From: Bordetella genomosp. 11
Lineage (GTDB): Bacteria > Pseudomonadota > Gammaproteobacteria > Burkholderiales > Burkholderiaceae_B
Length of the DNA stretch: 64,000 bases
Direction: 5' to 3'
Assembly: GCF_002261215.1 (NCBI RefSeq)
Contig: NZ_NEVS01000004.1
Location: 3,410,001 to 3,474,000 of the forward strand
The notes beneath the pieces were generated by a model, which saw only the letters and a list, made by a program, of their open reading frames with translations, ran no database searches and was not told where the DNA came from. Position numbers and translations under genes: made by a program. This document shows positions 61,117-64,000 of this stretch, piece after piece (the first letter of the stretch is position 1; every line of letters begins with the position of its first letter).

Positions 61117-61998
61117 ATGCAACCCTCCGCGCAAGCCCACTCTCCCACCGCGCAGCTGGACCTGTGCGCGGCCCTGGACGCCGCGGTGAAAGCCGCGCAC
61201 GCCGGCGCCGCCATTTTGCAATCGTACGCGCATCACCGCGCCGATCTGGTGATCGACCGCAAGGCTCGCAACGACCTGGTGTCCCAGGCCGACCGCGAAG
61301 CGGAAGCCGCCGTCATCCAGGAATTGCGCGAGCGCACACCGAAATACGGCATCGTCGCGGAGGAAACCGGCGGCAAGGTGGATGGCGTGGCGACCTGGTA
61401 CATCGATCCGCTGGATGGCACCACGAATTTCCTGCATGGCATCCCGCACTATGCGGTCTCGATCGCGCTGATCGCGCACGCGGGAACCCGCGTGGACGCG
61501 GGCGCGCCGCTGTCGGTCGATACGCCGGTCGTGGGGGTGGTCTACGATCCTTGCCGGGAAGAACTGTTCAACGCCATTTACGGCGTGGGCGCATGGCTGA
61601 ACGGCCATCGGATCGCCTGCTCGCGCACGCAGACGCTGGACGACGCGGTACTCGCCACCGGCTTCCCTTTCCGGGACTTTTCGTTCGCGCAGCAATACAT
61701 GCCCACGCTGCACGATGCCATCAACACGACGCGCGGCGTGCGCCGGCTGGGCGCCGCAGCGCTGGACCTGGCCTGGACCGCGGCGGGCCGCTACGACGGC
61801 TATTGGGAAATGGGGCTGGCGCCCTGGGATGTCGCGGCGGGAACACTGATCGTGCGCGAGGCCGGCGGCGTGGCGGAAGACATGTACGGCGTGGACAGCT
61901 GGCCCATCGGCGGCTATGTGGTGTCCGGAAACCCCTCGGTTGCCGCGGCGCTGAAGGCCATGATCGCGCCGCACTTGACCAAGAAACCGGCGGCCTGA
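61117..61998 (+). CDS. Inositol monophosphatase family protein
   Basis: 293 residues from the ATG at 61117; the frame is open to 61006 across the divergent mnmC promoter region. Metal-binding motifs: VAEETGG, IDPLDGTTNFLHGIPHYAVSIAL and WDVAAGTLIVREAGGV. This is the SuhB-like group of Mg-dependent, Li-sensitive phosphatases; SuhB also binds transcription complexes in enterobacteria, which need not apply here. Divergent from mnmC. Confidence 0.9.
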   Translation: MQPSAQAHSPTAQLDLCAALDAAVKAAHAGAAILQSYAHHRADLVIDRKARNDLVSQADREAEAAVIQELRERTPKYGIVAEETGGKVDGVATWYIDPLDGTTNFLHGIPHYAVSIALIAHAGTRVDAGAPLSVDTPVVGVVYDPCREELFNAIYGVGAWLNGHRIACSRTQTLDDAVLATGFPFRDFSFAQQYMPTLHDAINTTRGVRRLGAAALDLAWTAAGRYDGYWEMGLAPWDVAAGTLIVREAGGVAEDMYGVDSWPIGGYVVSGNPSVAAALKAMIAPHLTKKPAA

Positions 61999-62037
61999 AA
62001 CAAACCGGCGACCGCTACCGCTCGCAATAGGAATCCG

Positions 62038-63762
62038 CTAGGGCGCGACGGTCGGACGCACGGCCGACGACTGGGCAGGCGCGGCGGCAGGCCGCCCGGC
62101 ATCGCCGCGCAGCTCGCGCCGCAGGATCTTGCCGACGTTGCTCTTGGGCAGCTCGGCCCGGAACTCCACTTCACGCGGGCATTTGTACCCCGTCAGCCTT
62201 TCCCGGCACCATGCGTTGATCTCCGCCTGCGAGAGGGCAGCGCTGCGCGGCACGATGAAGACCTTGACCACTTCGCCGGAGCGCTCGTCCTCCACGCCGA
62301 TGGCGGCAACCTCCAGGACATCGGGATGGGCGACAACGACGTCTTCGACCTCGTTGGGGTACACCTTGAAGCCCGACACGGTGATCATGTCTTTCTTGCG
62401 GTCGACGATGCGGATGTACCCGCGTGCGTCGATGGTGCCTATATCGCCGCTTCGGAAATAGCCATCCGCGGTCATGACCTCGCGGGTTTCCTCCGGCCGT
62501 TGCCAATACCCGCGCATGACCTGCGGCCCCTTGATGCAGACTTCCCCGCGTTCGCCCTCGGGCACCGGCCGGCCTTCATCGTCCAGGATCGCCACATCCG
62601 TGGAAGGCACGGGCAGGCCGATGGAGCCGGAAAAGTCCAGCGTATCGGTGGGATTGACGGCTGCCACCGGTGCTGTTTCCGACAGGCCGTAGCCCTCGAT
62701 GATGGGCCGGCCCGTCATGACGCGCCAGCGCTCGGCCACGGTACTCTGCACCGCCATGCCGCCGCCGAATGTCAGGCGCAAGGCGGAAAAATCCAGCGCC
62801 GCGAAGTCAGGATTGTTGGCCAGGGCGTTGAACAGCGTATTGACGCCCGGGAAGATATTCACCGGCACATCGCGCCATGCCTTTATCAGGGCAGGCTGGT
62901 CGCGCGGATTCAGGATAAGCAGGTTGCGCATGCCGGCGTGCATACCGTACAGGCCGCAGACAGTCATCGCGAAGACGTGATAGAGCGGCAAGGCGCTGAT
63001 GATCGTCAGTTGGCCGGCCACGTCGTGCAATGCCGGCCAGGCGACCGCTTCGGTCTGCAAAACGTTGATCGCCAGGTTGCGATGAGTCAGCATCGCGCCC
63101 TTGGGCGTACCGGTCGTACCGCCCGTGTACTGCAGCACGGCCAGGTCGTCCATCGACAGGACCGGCGCCTCGAATCCATGCCGGCGGCCGATGGACAGGA
63201 CCCGCGTCAAGGGCAGCGCGCCGTCGATGCGCCATGCCGGCACGGCCTTTTTTACGTGCCTGGCCACCAGGTTCACGACGGTTTCCTTGACCCCGCCCAG
63301 CAGGTCGCCCACCGCCGTGACGACGACGTGGCGCAGGTCTCCCCGGTCCTGCACGTCCTGCAGGGTGTGCGCGAAGTTCTCCAGGACGACGATGACCTGG
63401 GCGCCGCTGTCCAAAAGCTGCCGCTGCAGCTCCACCGGTTTGTACAAGGGGTTGACGTTGACCAATACATGGCCAGCGCGCAATGTTCCCAGCATGCAGG
63501 CCAGATAAGCGGGAACGTTGGGCAGCATCAGGGCAACCCGGCTGCCGCGTTCCAGGTCCAGCGACTGCAGCCATCCGGCGAAGCACTCCGCATGGCGGTC
63601 CAGCGCCTCGTAGAGAATATCCGTCCCCATCGCCGTACAGGCGACCCGGCTGGCGTAACGCTCGCATGCCCGGTCCAGCAAATCCACCAGAGACACGTAG
63701 CCGTCGGCGGAAACCTCGGCGGGAACACCCGCGGGATATTCGGCCAGCCATGGACGCTGCAT
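62038..63762 (-). CDS. fadD: Long-chain acyl-CoA ligase, FadD type
   Basis: 574 residues from the ATG at 63762 with TTGGAGACATCTACC upstream; a TTG at 63777 would add five residues. AMP-binding motifs: LQYTGGTTGTPKGAMLTH, GYGLSETAPV, and SGDIGTIDARGYIRIVDRKKDMITVSGFKVYPNEVEDV. It activates fatty acids with ATP and CoA for oxidation or lipid use. Convergent with the phosphatase gene, 40 bp apart. Confidence 0.92.
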   Translation of the reverse strand: MQRPWLAEYPAGVPAEVSADGYVSLVDLLDRACERYASRVACTAMGTDILYEALDRHAECFAGWLQSLDLERGSRVALMLPNVPAYLACMLGTLRAGHVLVNVNPLYKPVELQRQLLDSGAQVIVVLENFAHTLQDVQDRGDLRHVVVTAVGDLLGGVKETVVNLVARHVKKAVPAWRIDGALPLTRVLSIGRRHGFEAPVLSMDDLAVLQYTGGTTGTPKGAMLTHRNLAINVLQTEAVAWPALHDVAGQLTIISALPLYHVFAMTVCGLYGMHAGMRNLLILNPRDQPALIKAWRDVPVNIFPGVNTLFNALANNPDFAALDFSALRLTFGGGMAVQSTVAERWRVMTGRPIIEGYGLSETAPVAAVNPTDTLDFSGSIGLPVPSTDVAILDDEGRPVPEGERGEVCIKGPQVMRGYWQRPEETREVMTADGYFRSGDIGTIDARGYIRIVDRKKDMITVSGFKVYPNEVEDVVVAHPDVLEVAAIGVEDERSGEVVKVFIVPRSAALSQAEINAWCRERLTGYKCPREVEFRAELPKSNVGKILRRELRGDAGRPAAAPAQSSAVRPTVAP

Positions 63763-63915
63763 GGTAGATGTCTCCAATTTAATAAGGCCGGGTTTGATGA
63801 TACGCTCGATCGTCCAGCCGCCCCGCCGTCCGTTGCGGCGTGCCGGGCGTCTCCGGCCTGATGGCCTGGTCTATTTTTGCCGCGCCCGCCCGGGCGTGCA
63901 ACCCAACGGTGCTCC

Positions 63916-64000
63916 ATGAAACTGCTAGAACCCATCGTCGCCTGGCAGGCGGACCTCGCCGCCATACGCCGTGACCTGCATGCCCATCCGGAACTGTGCT
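63916..64000 (+). CDS. Start of an M20-family amidohydrolase (partial)
   Basis: The window ends inside a frame starting MKLLEPIVAWQADLAAIRRDLHAHPELC, the typical N-terminus of M20 peptidases and hippurate hydrolases (RRDLHAHPEL). Cut by the window edge. Confidence 0.75.
   Translation, partial: MKLLEPIVAWQADLAAIRRDLHAHPELC

Overview
The window is a junction between a large integrated mobile element (about 1-53,850) and ordinary chromosome (about 53,850-64,000) of a high-GC betaproteobacterium. Gene content and wording of the core proteins (MetN-MetI-MetQ, MnmC, SuhB-type phosphatase, FadD-type ligase) suit the Burkholderiales, most likely Alcaligenaceae such as Bordetella or Achromobacter; the family assignment is inference. 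The boundary is a tRNA-Lys(TTT) gene whose 3' end faces a tyrosine integrase only 24 bp away, the usual arrangement of an integrative and conjugative element (ICE) or integrated plasmid. The other attachment site is not in the window, so the element is longer than what is seen.

Layout. 0-5 kb: a large RelA/SpoT-domain protein, a gene fragment cut by an IS66 remnant, and a small hypothetical gene. 5.6-19.1 kb: a plasmid-type conjugation and replication block: virB8-virB9-virB10-virB11, a winged-helix replication-type protein with iteron-like repeats behind it, an StbB-like ATPase with its neighbours, a TrwB/TraD coupling protein and a TrwC/TraI (MOBF) relaxase. VirB1-VirB6 are not present. 19.5-26.1 kb: a cargo island of a Dcm-type cytosine methylase, a receiver-domain protein, a protein with two GHKL ATPase modules, a Vsr nuclease and an AAA+ ATPase, proposed here as one defence or DNA-modification system. 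26.8-29.2 kb: a hypothetical gene, an array of four hairpins and a Phd/VapC toxin-antitoxin pair. 29.2-37 kb: an ICE backbone module on the minus strand (large ParB-like protein, glutaredoxin-like protein, SSB, two methylase-like proteins, ArdB antirestriction) in which several genes are preceded by long inverted repeats. 37-47 kb: a degraded zone with IS3 and IS66 remnants, a truncated receiver, CspA, a CPA-type antiporter, PRC-barrel and DUF2934 genes present in an intact and a decayed copy, and two broken SRAP genes. 47-53.8 kb: IncC/KorB-like ParA-ParB with five KorB-type operators, an XRE regulator with its own palindromic operators, a DUF1173 protein, an excisionase-like protein and the integrase.

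How it works together. The relaxase, coupling protein and VirB core indicate past or present conjugal transfer. Three partition-type modules (StbB, large ParB, IncC/KorB) plus iterons suggest a mosaic of at least two former replicons. SSB, ArdB and the orphan methylases with upstream hairpins look like a leading region that protects incoming DNA. The KorB-type sites suggest that ParB also acts as a global repressor of the 47-51 kb segment. To the right of the tRNA the chromosome carries a methionine ABC importer operon, a GH31 family protein with an altered catalytic motif, MnmC, an inositol monophosphatase family protein, an acyl-CoA ligase and the start of an M20-type amidohydrolase.
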